From the NCBI GenBank assembly GCA_011009095.1, contig VTPC01003925.1:124001-188000 (forward strand): a stretch of 64,000 nt of DNA. The letters are read 5' to 3'. Positions 25,201 through 37,500 of this stretch are shown here, in pieces. The notes beneath the pieces were generated by a model that was not told where the DNA came from, searched no databases, and saw only the letters and a list, made by a program, of their open reading frames with translations. This stretch comes from Ignelater luminosus. Its lineage: Eukaryota; Arthropoda; Insecta; Coleoptera; Elateridae. Position numbers and translations under genes: made by a program. Position 1 is the first letter of the stretch, and each line of letters opens with the position of its first letter.

Positions 25201-28200
25201 CTAGAGAGCTGCCTAGTGATGTTATACAATTCCTTTGTATTGATTCTCCTAGCTGGTAGTATGGTGGGAAACGATGCAGAATATTTTTTTGTATGCGCGA
25301 TATCACACTATATGTGCTTCACTGTTTTGGGGCGCTTTCCATTTCTTCCAAAATAGAATAGATTTAGGTGTGGTAAATTCAGATAAACAAACCGTGGTTT
25401 ATTATTTTCATTATTTGTCTATTTACATTCTTTCCAGTCAAGTGTGAAGAACTAAGGTAAAAACTAAACATTCTAGATCAGAGTAACAATTAGTAAGTAT
25501 ATGATACAAGAAAATATTATTTTTAGATTGAAGGTTAAATTTTTTATACAATACATGAAAGAGTTGAACCAGGCTTGAAAAATTATTTGGGCATGACTCC
25601 ACAAAGTATTAATAACTAATAGGGTTAAAGTCATTGAAAATAAATTCTTTCATTGTACAATTACTATTGCTATTTTTAGTTTCATATACATACTATAGGT
25701 ATCTATTTTTATGTAACATAGTGAGAATTTTTTAATAGTTTAGTTTTGCCAAGCATTACCAAGTACATTTTACAAATAAAAAACATTTTTTACAGTTAGT
25801 TTGAAAGTTCTACGAAAACAATACATCAATTTCAAGCTCTATTTATAGTAATTGGGTATCTCTACATAGTATTATGTGCAGAATATGTTAAAGGTTAATG
25901 TTCGATGTTTGTTCATGACATTAAGGTCGAGGGCGAGGAATTTAAATACCTACACCTTGTAGCAAACACATTTATCTTATATTATATTACTTATGTAGAA
26001 ATTATACAGAGATATCGTCAATAATATTGTAGTTTCGTGCATTGAATCCATTTAAGTGAGGTATTTCAGTTGGCATTTATAAAGTAAATTATGTATATCA
26101 AATAATCTTTATGATGAATCTGACAACTATTTATGAGAATGAGAATTTAACATGGCAGTTACAATGAACTTAAAAATAGTTGCTCCCTACAAAAACAACG
26201 CAAGGAATAATTGTAAAAGAAAATTATAAATTTCAACTACATACATAGGTACTTCAGCAATTAAAATAAAAGATAGGTTGCTGCTACTCGCGGTTGTTTG
26301 GTAATTAAGTTTATACCTACTTCTTGAAAAACAAAAGATAACAAGGGATACAAACTTTTAACATGTAAAATCCTTCAGTCGACTTTAAAGCATATGTGCT
26401 GTATATTATATTGGTTTTATTAGTTTACATTATATGCCTTCCATCACGTTGCACTTTTATATCGAGGAAAAAATAGAAGAAAACAAATAAAAATCCAGAC
26501 TAGAAAACAGGCTGGTAAATTTTAAAAATAAACCGGAAATTTATAGCGCTCTACACAATTTTATCTTGTTAGGATTTTTAAACTTATCAACCAGAGGTTT
26601 TTTGTTTCATAATTTAGCTTCTTCTACTAAGTTACTTAGCGTTTTTGAATTTTATACTATAACAACAAAAGCGAACAATGAAGTAAATGACATTAGTCTA
26701 AACCAACAAGCTCCAAATGTTCGTGCCATGTTTTACTTTGGCAAGATGTTTCTTATATTTTAACATGCAAAAATTCTTTTGCCAACTTAAAGGTAAGGTC
26801 ATTGTTTCCTAAAGTATATCTGCAATTGTTATTTTGTTTTTAATTACTTATTGTTTATTATTAAACTGCCTTTTAAATAAAGTTTTTTAATAGCAAAACT
26901 AGTTTAGTTTATTCTTCAAATATCCTAATAGAAAGTAGTTAATTATTATTAGACAAGACATACACAATTGCTCTAGATTGCTATTAATTACTGCATAATT
27001 GGTTGCGTTAACTTTTTGAGTCATTCCTATGTATTTAATGAATGCAAAAACAGAAAGATTTTTGCTAGCATGATCTTTATAATTATTACTTCATTCGTAT
27101 CCTGTTGCCTTTTGCTGCTACTTCAAAGATATGTACTAACAAGAAAACATCACTCTAATTCCATCTTGTTCTCTTCCTTAATTTATGATCAAATGGAATT
27201 TCTGTCTTACGTAATGCTCATATTGCATCAAGTGTCCTCTTTATTATTAAATGTTATTGTTACAGATAGAATCTGAAAACAACATCATAGAAAATATAAA
27301 CAATAAAAAAACTAAGTTAACTAAAGTTATAATGTTGTTGTGTAAACAAACCGCAAACCTTGATAGCATATTTCTGTGAATTTGTATTAGTCGATAGAAT
27401 ACAAAAAGCAACCAGTGAACATAAAAATAGAATTATTTTAATGCACATGTTATTTATAAACTTGAAAATCAGATATTAATGATAATATTCTCGTCTTTGA
27501 ATTCTCAATAAAAGAGAAAAGCGACGCTTCTGGAGAATCTCATCAAGTAACGATAAGTAAGTACCCATTTTATAGTTCAATGGTATCAAAATCAAGCAGA
27601 AGTCCTATTTAGAAAGAAGCGCGTCTATAGTATATTTTCATAGTAAAACAAAAAAAAAAAACAAAAAATTTTTTCCTAATATGCACCGTTTCCGAGATAT
27701 AGGCTGTCAAAGTTTCATTTAAAATCTCTTATTTTCTCAATATTCCAAGAACAAAATATTGGGATGGAATGTTCTGCATGTTTGTTACTATAAAATGTCC
27801 ACTATTTTACGTAGCTTTGCGTTTAATATTCGTATCAAAGGCATAGAATTGAGGGTGGGCTAGCCCCCTACATTAAGAGAAAATTGTTACGCCACTGAAA
27901 GAATAAAAAAATTTTCAGAATCAGTAATCGATTTGAAACAAAAAGCTACTCTTGCGTTTTCTAGTTTTCTAGTAAATTCGGATTTTTCAAAACCTTTCAA
28001 GTTCAATGGCCTATAGCAAATTCATACGTCATCTCAAAAACAGGATATAATTATTTGCTTCACATTCCTCATTAAGAAGCAAAGAACATAAAAGAGAAAG
28101 AAAGCATAATTATATTATGAAATGCAGTCACAAATATACAGGGTGTCTCATTTATTGTTCCATTCTGGATTATCCAGGAAATATGAAAGATATCAAGACA

Positions 28201-30764
28201 CCTAATATTTTTGCATTCAAAATTCCAATGAAACAATAAAAAAGTAATTCCATTTAACAAGTAAAAGTCGACATTATTTCATGTTTCACCTAATGTTCTA
28301 AAACATCGCCTTAGTCTTACAATCTAGAAGTCAAATTGTAAAAAATTTTCTAATCAAATGTCGAACGATAAACAGGACCCCCTGTATACCAAAGAGAAAA
28401 TACCAACCATAAACAACAAAAAAGTTCGAAATCACAGCTCGTTGATCAGATTTACTCTGCAAAAGCCTCTTGTTCATGTGAATAACAATTGCTGTCATAA
28501 ATGTTCGTGAAGGTTCTCCTTGTCTCTCTTCAAACCATCATATCATTATATAAATGAGTAGACTATTTTGAAAATTCAGGGCACTTCCAATAGTCTCTAT
28601 GCATACTCAATTGCACGATACTTCACTGGCGTGGTCTTTATTTTTTCCAATATTTCAAAAACAACGTATGATTCCTGAATGGCTGTTACTATGCGGTACT
28701 ATGTACTATTTTATAGATTTCTATCGTCCCCATCATACATACCAGAGGCGAAGACGCAAGAAGTTCTTATCAAAAATGTGTTGAACTACCGAATAACTGA
28801 ATAATTTTGTTACTTTTGCAATCAGCATTCGATTTACCAAAAACAATTGTTCTTGTGTTTCTCTTGTAAAATTTATCGCTTTTAGAAAACTTTTCCAATG
28901 CATCATTAAGTCTTACTTTACTTTTCCAATTTTTGGGAAATAATGGAAAATTCTAAAACAAGAATTTGCACTCTGAATCTCTAAAATCACGCGTTTGTAG
29001 ACATAATGCTAAATTAGGAAGTTTTGGTTTGCTCTTGACTGAAGAAGACCTTACATAGAGTATCGTGCAATCCAGGAGGGACACCCTGTATATCGTTTTT
29101 GGTTCGTCCGGCTCTCGAAGTCTTCTCGAAATATTTCAAGCTTTTATAATCGAGAGGGTCAAGTTTTAACAAAGAATTTGTTTTTGGATTCTTAAATATA
29201 TTTCGAAACTGACTACTTGAGACTAATAAAGATGTAATTGGTGGAAAAAAGATTTTCTACTTAAGATAACTAATCAACTGATAAGGCCTAATTAGTGTAC
29301 AGGTGATTTTCTAAGACCAAAGTCTTGAAGACCGTACTGAAAGCATTGCTTTAATTGGTTCAATTAGAATATAATAACCAACTGTTCACCGTCCACCAAT
29401 TACAAGTCTAATTACTTTTTTCGATCAACTCGACTGATCTGATGATTAGTTAGATTGATTAGTTATTGTCTAATTAATTTAATTATTTCATAATCGATTA
29501 ATTTAATCGACACATGGACTCGCAGATTATTAACTAATTAATTATTTAATTAAGAAACAAAATTAAATGTGATTTTAGGAAATTGTCAAAAAACCATTTC
29601 GTAAAACGCATAAAGCGTTTAATACTAGTTTGGTTTACTCTACATTTACTCAACTAATTATTAATTAATTGAGTTAATTTTTGATCAGGAATATATTAGA
29701 TTGACAAAAAATAGTGTGAATAAATAACTACTGCTTAATCAATTCCATATATCCGTAAATTATATCAAACTGTTGCTAATTATCAATCGACTAATTTAAT
29801 TATGCACTAATTTTCAATATTATTGAAACAATAAGATCAACATCGTTTATCAGAGGAATCATAACATCATAGAAACAATTCTAATTTACCGATTAGAGAG
29901 TGAATTATCGAATAATTAATTTAATTACTAATTTTGAAGATACATAAAAATTAATAGTTTCAATAATTTTATAATAAATTACTAAATGGTTTACTAATTA
30001 AAGGCTGTCTATTAAAACTCGCCAATTGGTAAAGCAAGCGACAAATTAATTTTTAAGTCTAGAAAGTCGCAATTAACTAATTAAATACCACGAAAGTCTA
30101 ATTACCAACCGATTTAAATTGATAATTTCAAAGATCATTGGTAGAATCACATCAATGAAATCAAACAATAAAATGATTACAAAACGAATTGATTGCAAGA
30201 GTTTAATCAAAATATCTATCGGTTGATTAACTAGAATTGACTTTGGGATTAGATAAGAAATGAAGCAATCAAGAGAATAGAAACAATTTTTATCTTGCCC
30301 TCTGACTCAATCAAAAACAAACACTGCTTGTTAGTTTGGAAAACGCATGATAACCATTTGGCAAAGATAAATCGATTTAAAGAACGAAAAATAGCGATTA
30401 ACTTATTGATTAATTAGAAAAAAGAAAAAATAGAAATTACATACCTCTTGCTGTTATGACGTCCATCATATCCCACAACGATTCCATTATTTTTAAGTAA
30501 AGTTTCATCATGTTCTTCTAGATGTTTTAATAACCCCTGTGCTGTTTGCACAATAACAAGATCATTCATACAAGTATAACCCGCTGCCATCTTCCCCCTA
30601 AGACCTGCAGTCCCAAAAGAAATTCTTCCCAATAATATTTTTGATAACTCATTAAAATTCCCATTATCGACATAATCTCTGATTTCTTGTAGAGTTTTCT
30701 CATTTTTATCCCAGGATAACCATTCTTCAATTTTCTTATCCAGCTCCACGTTTCCCGAACCCAT
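19202..30764 (-). CDS. PGM2: Phosphoglucomutase-2 / phosphopentomutase (PGM2), 8 exons, complete
   Basis: This cytosolic alpha-D-phosphohexomutase family enzyme interconverts ribose- or deoxyribose-1-phosphate and the 5-phosphate, and glucose-1- and 6-phosphate. Exons in coding order are 30764-30445, 22181-22013, 21958-21606, 21329-21198, 20234-20026, 19964-19666, 19609-19383 and 19304-19202. Phases agree throughout (1812 bp, 603 aa; human PGM2 is 612). The phosphoserine loop [13 protein letters not shown] has its serine at about 153, the metal loop DPDADR is at 311-316, [11 protein letters not shown] follows, the sugar loop is in [12 protein letters not shown], and the phosphate-binding [12 protein letters not shown] is in the seventh exon. 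I chose the ATG at 30764 (MGSGN) because the upstream frame has no earlier ATG. Intron 1 is 8.26 kb and full of repeats. The gene is head to head with the STARD10-like gene. Confidence 0.96.
22263..22286. repeat. ATT trinucleotide microsatellite
   Basis: A run of about eight ATT units lies just inside intron 1 of the minus-strand PGM2 gene. It is a simple repeat with no other feature. Confidence 0.8.
23560..23735. repeat. Dispersed repeat, copy 1 (partner at 63.1 kb)
   Basis: The block with AAACTGATCTCCAAAATAG, then CTTTTCTAATTTAACC and an end at GACACACACTGTA has a matching partner at 63120-63275 in the same orientation, which reads AAATTGATCTCTAAAATAG, CTTTTCCAATTTAACC and GACGCACTGTA. No coding potential is seen. 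The ACTGTA terminus is typical of small DNA-transposon derivatives in insects, but the family is not identified. Confidence 0.5.
23880..25320 (-). mobile_element. RTE-like non-LTR retrotransposon relic in PGM2 intron 1
   Basis: Read on the minus strand, the pieces follow the order of an RTE-type reverse transcriptase. [21 protein letters not shown] block lies near 25.0 kb (pre-RT linker). [18 protein letters not shown] lies near 24.7 kb. [20 protein letters not shown] lies near 24.45 kb. The catalytic YADD box is encoded at 24386-24397 (DYADDICL). The C-terminal [11 protein letters not shown] leads to [15 protein letters not shown] at 24235-23909. Stops and frame changes occur between pieces and the endonuclease half is missing, so it is a 5'-truncated, inactive copy. 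It has the same orientation as the host gene. Confidence 0.85.
25330..27550. other. PGM2 intron 1, AT-rich stretch without recognised features
   Basis: The frames at 26566-26763 and 27016-27276 are short; the latter has a hydrophobic core but no clear exon boundaries or homology I know. I see nothing else in this stretch. Confidence 0.5.
27600..28020. repeat. MITE-like repeat copy (family of 9.77 and 28.57 kb)
   Basis: The block contains CACCGTTTCCGAGATATAGG, then TTTTCTCAATATTCCAAGAA, and later AATCAGTAATCGATTTGAAA with CTCTTGCGTTTTCTAG. The first part matches the 9.77 kb copy and the later part matches the 28.57 kb copy. Its own ends are not clear. There is no coding capacity. Confidence 0.4.
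28135..28388. mobile_element. Short MITE candidate, 254 bp, TATACAGGG ends
   Basis: The block starts TATACAGGGTGTCTC and ends with GGACCCCCTGTATA, a near-perfect inverted repeat of about 14 bp. It encodes nothing convincing. The same terminal motif closes the repeats at 9773-10311 and about 28570-29094. This fits a small non-autonomous DNA transposon family. Whether the target duplication is AA or TA is not clear from the flanks. Confidence 0.5.
28570..29094. repeat. MITE-like repeat copy ending ACACCCTGTATA
   Basis: The left side reads TTCAGGGCACTTCC and the right end GGGACACCCTGTATA. The interior shares TTTTTTCCAATATTTC and AATCAGCATTCGATTTACC with the 27.6 kb copy. Its length of about 525 bp is close to the 539-bp copy at 9773. 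There is no coding potential. Confidence 0.4.
29255..30420. other. AATTA/TAATTA-rich stretch in PGM2 intron 1
   Basis: This ~1.1 kb next to PGM2 exon 1 is dominated by TAATTA, TTAATTAA and AATTAATT words (for example near 29411, 29472, 29535, 29655 and 29908), mixed with ordinary AT-rich sequence. No regular period was seen, so it is not an obvious satellite. It may be a low-complexity region or a cluster of homeodomain-type sites. See the findings. Confidence 0.5.
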
Positions 30765-31510
30765 TTTATTGCTGCTTTTACAGTTGTTATTTTCTTTTCC
30801 CAATAAAAGATTGCCGAAAATGTTCAATTCTGATGTAAACAACTAATTCCTGTCAAAGCAAAAAAAAAACAAAATTTCAGTATTTGTCACTTTCTAAAAT
30901 CGTCACGTTGTACGTAGAATATTTAAGTAAGAGGTGTTTAAATAATGCTGCTGGATAATTAGCCCGGTTTAGAAATCCGTTGAGAATGGACGAGTGAATA
31001 TGATTCGCGACTGCTGCTATCCACAGCGGCGAGTATGGTTATTAAGTAAGCCGCGATCTTATCATTATTTGATAACAGCAAATATACGGGCTGTCATATC
31101 ACATAGCACTAGCTAAATTTGTGTCAACGTGCGTTATCCAGTGCATATAGGTAAACTAGTTTCAGAAAACATGCGGTAAGTATTGTTTCTTCGAGACATT
31201 AAATTTTTCTATTAAAAATTTACTTTTATCGTGACAAGTTCAAGGGTGTGTGAATGTGTGACAGGTTTTAAATTTTAAGAAAGAAAAAAATAGTGCAACA
31301 TATTGATTGCTGCTTTTTGAGTTGCATATTTGGTTTAACTAAACAATCAATACCTAACAGTGGCACGTTTAAATCGAGTCACATACCAAAGAATAGCCGT
31401 CACACCCATTATAACAACAAAACACTAATAAACTTACGTATTATAAACCTTGTCATGGTTTTTAGAGAACAATTGTGTGTGAGGATTCTCCAGATTGTGT
31501 GTTTCAGGTC
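30765..31510. promoter_or_regulatory. Shared divergent promoter region of PGM2 and the STARD10-like gene
   Basis: The two start codons face away from each other and are 746 bp apart. The centre (about 30955-31080) is less AT-rich than its surroundings, with several CG dinucleotides such as CCGCGATC and GCGGCGAG. A palindromic pair of GATA-type sites (CTTATCATTATTTGATAAC) lies at about 31058-31076. A possible acceptor TTTCAG lies just before the STARD10 ATG, so a non-coding first exon is possible. No TATA box stands out. The promoter role is inferred from position. Confidence 0.6.
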
Positions 31511-34500
31511 ATGGAGGTAGGACTAGTGAAAATCGCTGAGGATAGCGACTTTAGAAAGCTAAAAACGCTTGTAGATGACAATACCAATTGGAAACTGGAA
31601 TATAGCAAAAACGATGAAACAAAGGTATTTATTATTTACAGGGGCTATTAGACGCAAATTTACCTAATATAATGTGTATACGCACGCGCAAAAACCGAAC
31701 TGATTACGTGATTATTTTTAAAATCTCCCACGCAGGTTCAATATTCCTTGATAAAACTACGTACACATGCGCTCCAAAAAACAGATAAAATGTCAAGTAG
31801 CAACCACGGTGCTATTACATAATATAAACTTTAGTAGAGAATAAGCTTGCGCTCTCTATTAGAAGCACGGTGCGTGAAGTACAGATTTCTCATAATATAA
31901 TTATTCTAGTATCTCTATTATTATTTATAATAAAATAATTACTTTCTCCGATTGTTGCACTCCACTAATAATATAATTTTAAAATTTTTTTTCAACTTCC
32001 TCGAACGATGCACGTAGGCCAAACAGTTCCGGAAGACTGTTATCGTGTCACTACGGTTACAAGCTTTAATTAAATGAAGTTCAAACCCTGATCCCCTACA
32101 TCCACTTGAAAGCCTTCTAACCTCAATGGTGTTCAGAGAGTTACAAATTAAAGTTGTAGTTTGAACACTTTATTTAGTATGCCGCATGTATTAACAACAA
32201 CTATCTAGTAAATTACATAATAAAGATTAATTAAATATAACTTGCGCAATCACAGTACATGATTTATTACTTTAGAGAACAAATTAAAAAAGAAACTGAA
32301 ATTATTCACTTGCTATTTATATTAATATGAAGAACATGGATAGATAACAGGTATTAAAAATAGTTGACTATTTTGATTATTTAGTTTAGTTCAACAGCAG
32401 TTATTGTAAGAAGTTTTGCAAATTATGGTAAAGTTATTCTTACTATCGTATTATTATAATCAAAGCCGCTTATGAAATTTAAAAGATGCGCTGCTAGATA
32501 AACAAAAGCATATCGATACTTGTATTCTGAAGCGTCTTAATTATTTTATTGTTACTTATACGTTATACTACTCATTGCATTCCTTAAAGTACGTGTATTG
32601 AATTCTAATGTTTGAATCAATTGTTTGTCGGTAACACTTCTACTTTTGAAAAATAATTGATTACGTGCTAGTGGTATTACTATCTAAAGGGTTTTCCAAT
32701 AAGAGGTGTTATTTTGATATTCAAAGAAAAGTGCCATTTTTTAATATAAATGATCGGATGTTTATTTCATTATAAAGAGGAAGGTATGCCGTTAATAGTG
32801 GAAAATAACATCAGGCAAATGACCACCACGACCACGCTTACAGGACAATATCCTTTTCATGAAATTTTCCATAACCAAATCGCAAAGTGGCTGCCCTATG
32901 TCCTCGATAGCCTCACGAATTCCATCTTTGAGGTCTTGAATCGACGCTGGGCTGTTGGCGTAGACCTTCTCTTTCACGTGGCCCCAAAGAAAGAAGTCGC
33001 AAGGTGTTAAATCACAAGATCTCGGTGGCCAATTGTGATCACCTCTTCGAGAGATAACACGGTCCGGAAACTTTTTCCGTAAAAGATCAATGGTTTCGTT
33101 GCTTGTGTGGCACGTAGCGCCGTCTTGTTGAAAGTAAACGTTGTCCAGATCAATACCATCCAATTCCGGCCATAAAAAATCGTTAATCATCTCTCGATAG
33201 CGCAATCCAGTCACCGTAACTGTTGCTCCAGCCTCATTTTCGAAAAAGTAAGGTCCAATGACTCCGCCGGACCATAAACCGCACCAAACAGTCACACGTT
33301 GAGGATAGAGAGACTTTTCAACAATAACTCTTGGATTTTCTGAGCCCCAGATCCGACAATTTTGCTTGTTGACGAAGCCACCGAGGTGGAAATGGGCCTC
33401 ATCACTCAAGATGATTTTTCGATGGAATTCTGGATCATTTTCATGCATTTCAAAGACCCAATCAGCAAAGACACGACGTTGTTGATGATCGGCCGGCTTG
33501 AGTTCTTGTGTTAACTGGACTTTATAAGCCTTAAGACCCAAATCTTTATGCAAAATACGGTGTAATGACGTTTGTGGAATGGCTAATTCCAAAGAACGAC
33601 GAGGAATGGACAAACCTGGGTTTTCTTTAACACTTTCGGCTACAACAGCAATATTCTCGGCTGTTCTTGAGCGACGTGCACGGGTTTTATTCTTCACATC
33701 ACTAACTTGTCCCAAGAGCTCGAATTGTTTCACCAATTTCTGTATTGCGGTCCGACAAGGTGCTTCACGGTGACCCAAAAATGTTCGAGTTTTACGAACC
33801 GTCTCTGCCAAATTTTCACCATTTTTATAGTGAATTTTAATAATTTCAATGCGTTGTTGAAGCGTGTATCGTTCCATATTTATTAATGGCGTAGTTTCTA
33901 CTTGTCAAATGTCAAAAAATGATAGCTTCAAAAGTGACATCTACCGAAATAGCGGGCTATTCAAAATAACACCTCTTATTGGAAAACCCTTTACTAATGA
34001 TGGTAATGAAAACGTTAGTATCCTACAGAAATATTACTTAAACTGTTTTGAATTGATCAAATTATTTAACATTCCCTAAGCACTATAAATAATAAAAATT
34101 TGGACTTTCATAAATTTAGGTTAGGTATTGAAATTCACAAAAAATTATGTAACATATGATAAAACGGTCAAAAGATCAAGAACCCTAATGGTGAATGCAA
34201 GTTTATATACATCTTTTGAATCTTGGATCTTGTTGGTAGTCACTAATCAAACTAAGCAAGACCGGCTCCAGACTTAAACTAGTGAGGATGCACTGTATTA
34301 GAGGCCCAACAACCAGTTCAAAGATCAAATAATCCTGCCCTGCCCATCCTATGGGGTGGGAGGATGCAGAAATCTAGCTTACTTCTGAAACCGATTCTGA
34401 AACTAAGAATCAAAACTACGAAGAAAACATGAGCAAGGTAAAAATAAACCAGAGCATGTTCGTACAAAAGGAGAGTATTGAGAAGAAGTATTGTTGGTCA

Positions 34501-37500
34501 GAGAATGCTCTATTCAAAATGTCTCTTTTTGCATGTTTATCAACATTTATTCAGTAATATATGCTTATTTTTGAATAAGACACGTTAATTCAGAAGTGAC
34601 AGTAACAGAATGCAAAGATTGCGACTCGTGAGCTGGGAATCATAATCTCCTCACGAGCTTAGTGGTTCTTGAGCTGATCCGAGTTCAAGGACTAGTAGAT
34701 GAATGAGCTGAACTAGACGAGCTAATCTAAAACTAAACTTTTGATCTAAAAATTCTATGCAGAACATATGAAGCTGAATTTCATGTAACCCGAACAAGTC
34801 AAACCTCATAACTAGATAAAGCTTTTCAGACTTAAACCGTACTATAAGCTCAACATTTTACCAGCTGACATAGAAAACCTTTTCGTACGATCGATGGCAA
34901 AATTTTAATGGAAACTGAACAATTGAACAAGCATTTTGTGTCTACTATGGTCTACAGTCTTCTTCAGTTTTTGCTCCTCATTCTATTACTCATAAAATTA
35001 AATTTGTAGTCATCCAGTTATGTCGGAAAATGGTATTTGATAGGTAATACTGATAAGATTTTTAGGAATATTTTTCATCTGGGAATAGAACCTCTTGCAC
35101 CTCTCCCCCGTGGTCTAAACTATACAGTTATTGAATAACTAATCAAAAGGTTACAAGACATTAAATCTTCAAAGCTGTAAAAAAATAATTTCGCTGGCTT
35201 ATACTAACCTAAATCTCCCAAACCATGCTCTTCAATGAACAACGAAAGCGTAAAATCAAAAGCCAAAAAAATCTAAGTTTGGTTGAAACGCAAAGATAGT
35301 AAACTACAAACATTTTTCAATACATCAGAATCAGAATTCCCATCTATACTCATTGAAATATTGGCAACTTCTTCACTTTCAAAGGTATATCGCAATTTAA
35401 ATGTTAATTTCTTTGAAAAGAACGTAATTCAGTGTGGAGCTTATTTAGGTTTTGCAATCTTTTTGGCAAGGTAATAATTAATACTGTGATGAGTCTAGCT
35501 GATAAAACTTCATTATTTGCGTTTGTTCCTTACATTCTTTGTTGATGAAGGAGTAAGTCGGATTGTTTGAAATCATCTGAGTATCTCCCTTCTCTCTATC
35601 GATTTTTGACACAAGTACAAGAAAGTTCAAATCGATCTAGACACAAAAGCAACAAGAATTTCCACCGTCAAACCCACTATAGGCAAAAACCTTTTTCCAG
35701 AAGCAAAAGTTCTCTACATTATCCATTGTAGGATCCTATATGAAGCTAAGAAGATCTGTAACTCTTAGAAATTTAATTTGAGATCGTTCGATTAAGAATG
35801 TAGCCAAAACGGGTCTGTAGTTTGTAACCAACCAACCTACTCATATCATCCTGATGGCTTCAATTATGAGCCAAATATCATGCGGGTGATTTACTTTAAG
35901 TAAAGCATACACTGTCGCTGAAATTTTCTGCTATAACTTTTGACCAATTTCCTTCTTTTTTTTGCATGCTGGCCTCTTGGACAAAAAACGAGTAGATATA
36001 CTCAGCTTTTTGCAATCGGTCGAAAGGTTGTGAAAGTATAGGCATCGAACTATTTTACACAATTCCAGTTTCTCGTTCTTAACAAAACTTTTAGTAATCT
36101 GTAACAAGACGAATCTGCGCAAAAGCAAAATAGAAATTCGCGATTATTTTAAATAAATTCATTCAAATTTTACCACGTAATCGTATTGTAAATACCAAAC
36201 ACAACCATTGAATAGTATTTCAGTTTCCAATCTCGCAATCTCATGTTCCTTCTTTGGTAGAGCAGGAATTCTAGACAGATATTCAGATCATCCTGAACCA
36301 TCGGCGTCGAGAGAAAAGGTTTAGATTCAGTTTCTCAATCGTGAATTAAGTTTAACTACAGGATTATTAAAATGGATATAATTGTGACAATGACAGTAAT
36401 CCTTTAGTTAAAATTAGTCAACGGTGGTGAAGATGAATTTCCGTTGCCGGAACATTCCAATAACTTACCATTTCATCCATGTGCCGCGCGGACAAAACTT
36501 TAACATGAATCCACTGCCATTCCATATCTAAAGACCAGTTCAAGAAGTATTCGCCACTTCGCGCAATAAAAGCTTTCCGAAACTGCCTTAAATATTATTA
36601 CTCCTCCATCTTAACATTTAGGTTATCTCCTATACAACTTTATATCGTTCCTGGCTGAAAAGAAGCTTATTTTCATAACTCTATCGATTTTCTTCGAAGA
36701 AGCAACATTGAGAAAAAGAAGAAAGTGTCAGAAAAATGATGAAAGAACGCATCAGCTCAGTTAGGTCTCGATCCTCACAAGGGGCATTTATCGCCAGTCA
36801 TACTACGGGCGAACCGCATCGCACCAATCCTGAAAGTCCTGGCATATTTTGGAAGCATTCAGAATTTATAAACACAAAAAGTGTCTTTTTGTAATCTTTG
36901 TTTAGATATTTATAATGGGCGATCGTCCATCTCCTCCTAACTGTTCAAAATCTCTATTGGGTGCTGTTCATCTGTATCTGTTTGTATTCCACGCTAAAAA
37001 TATTTCGTACTTAATCCATCCTTGACCTCTGATAGAAGAACAAAAAATCTTAAATATTGATATTACAGAATTTCTAAGCATTCGACTTTATTCGAAAACG
37101 ATGCATCCCATGAAAACGATACCCAGCACCTTTTGTCCCTAAATTATTCATAATCTCAAAAATTAGGTACCTAATTGTTGTTTTCTGTGGTGTAACAAAA
37201 TTTTTTAAAAAGATGTGCTCACACTACCTTACAATTTACCTTAATTTATTCATAAAGAAATCATCCAAGTTAACTTTAAATTTTTCCAAAATATTACAAA
37301 ATCTATACTAACTATTAATATAGCGACAGCAAGAAATAACAAATAAATCTAATGGTTATTGCAACAAGAACAGCTACAAAAAAAACGCTGTAAAAAATTC
37401 CAGAAAAAAGTTAACAATAAGGAGCACGCTGAGGAAAAGCAACAGTTACAATCAACGCCGTCAAGCAGTGTAACAATTTATAATTAATTCTAAACTCCAA

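Noticed and set aside
32750-33010. 86-codon plus-strand frame
   Set aside because: It is antisense to the intact DD41D transposase.
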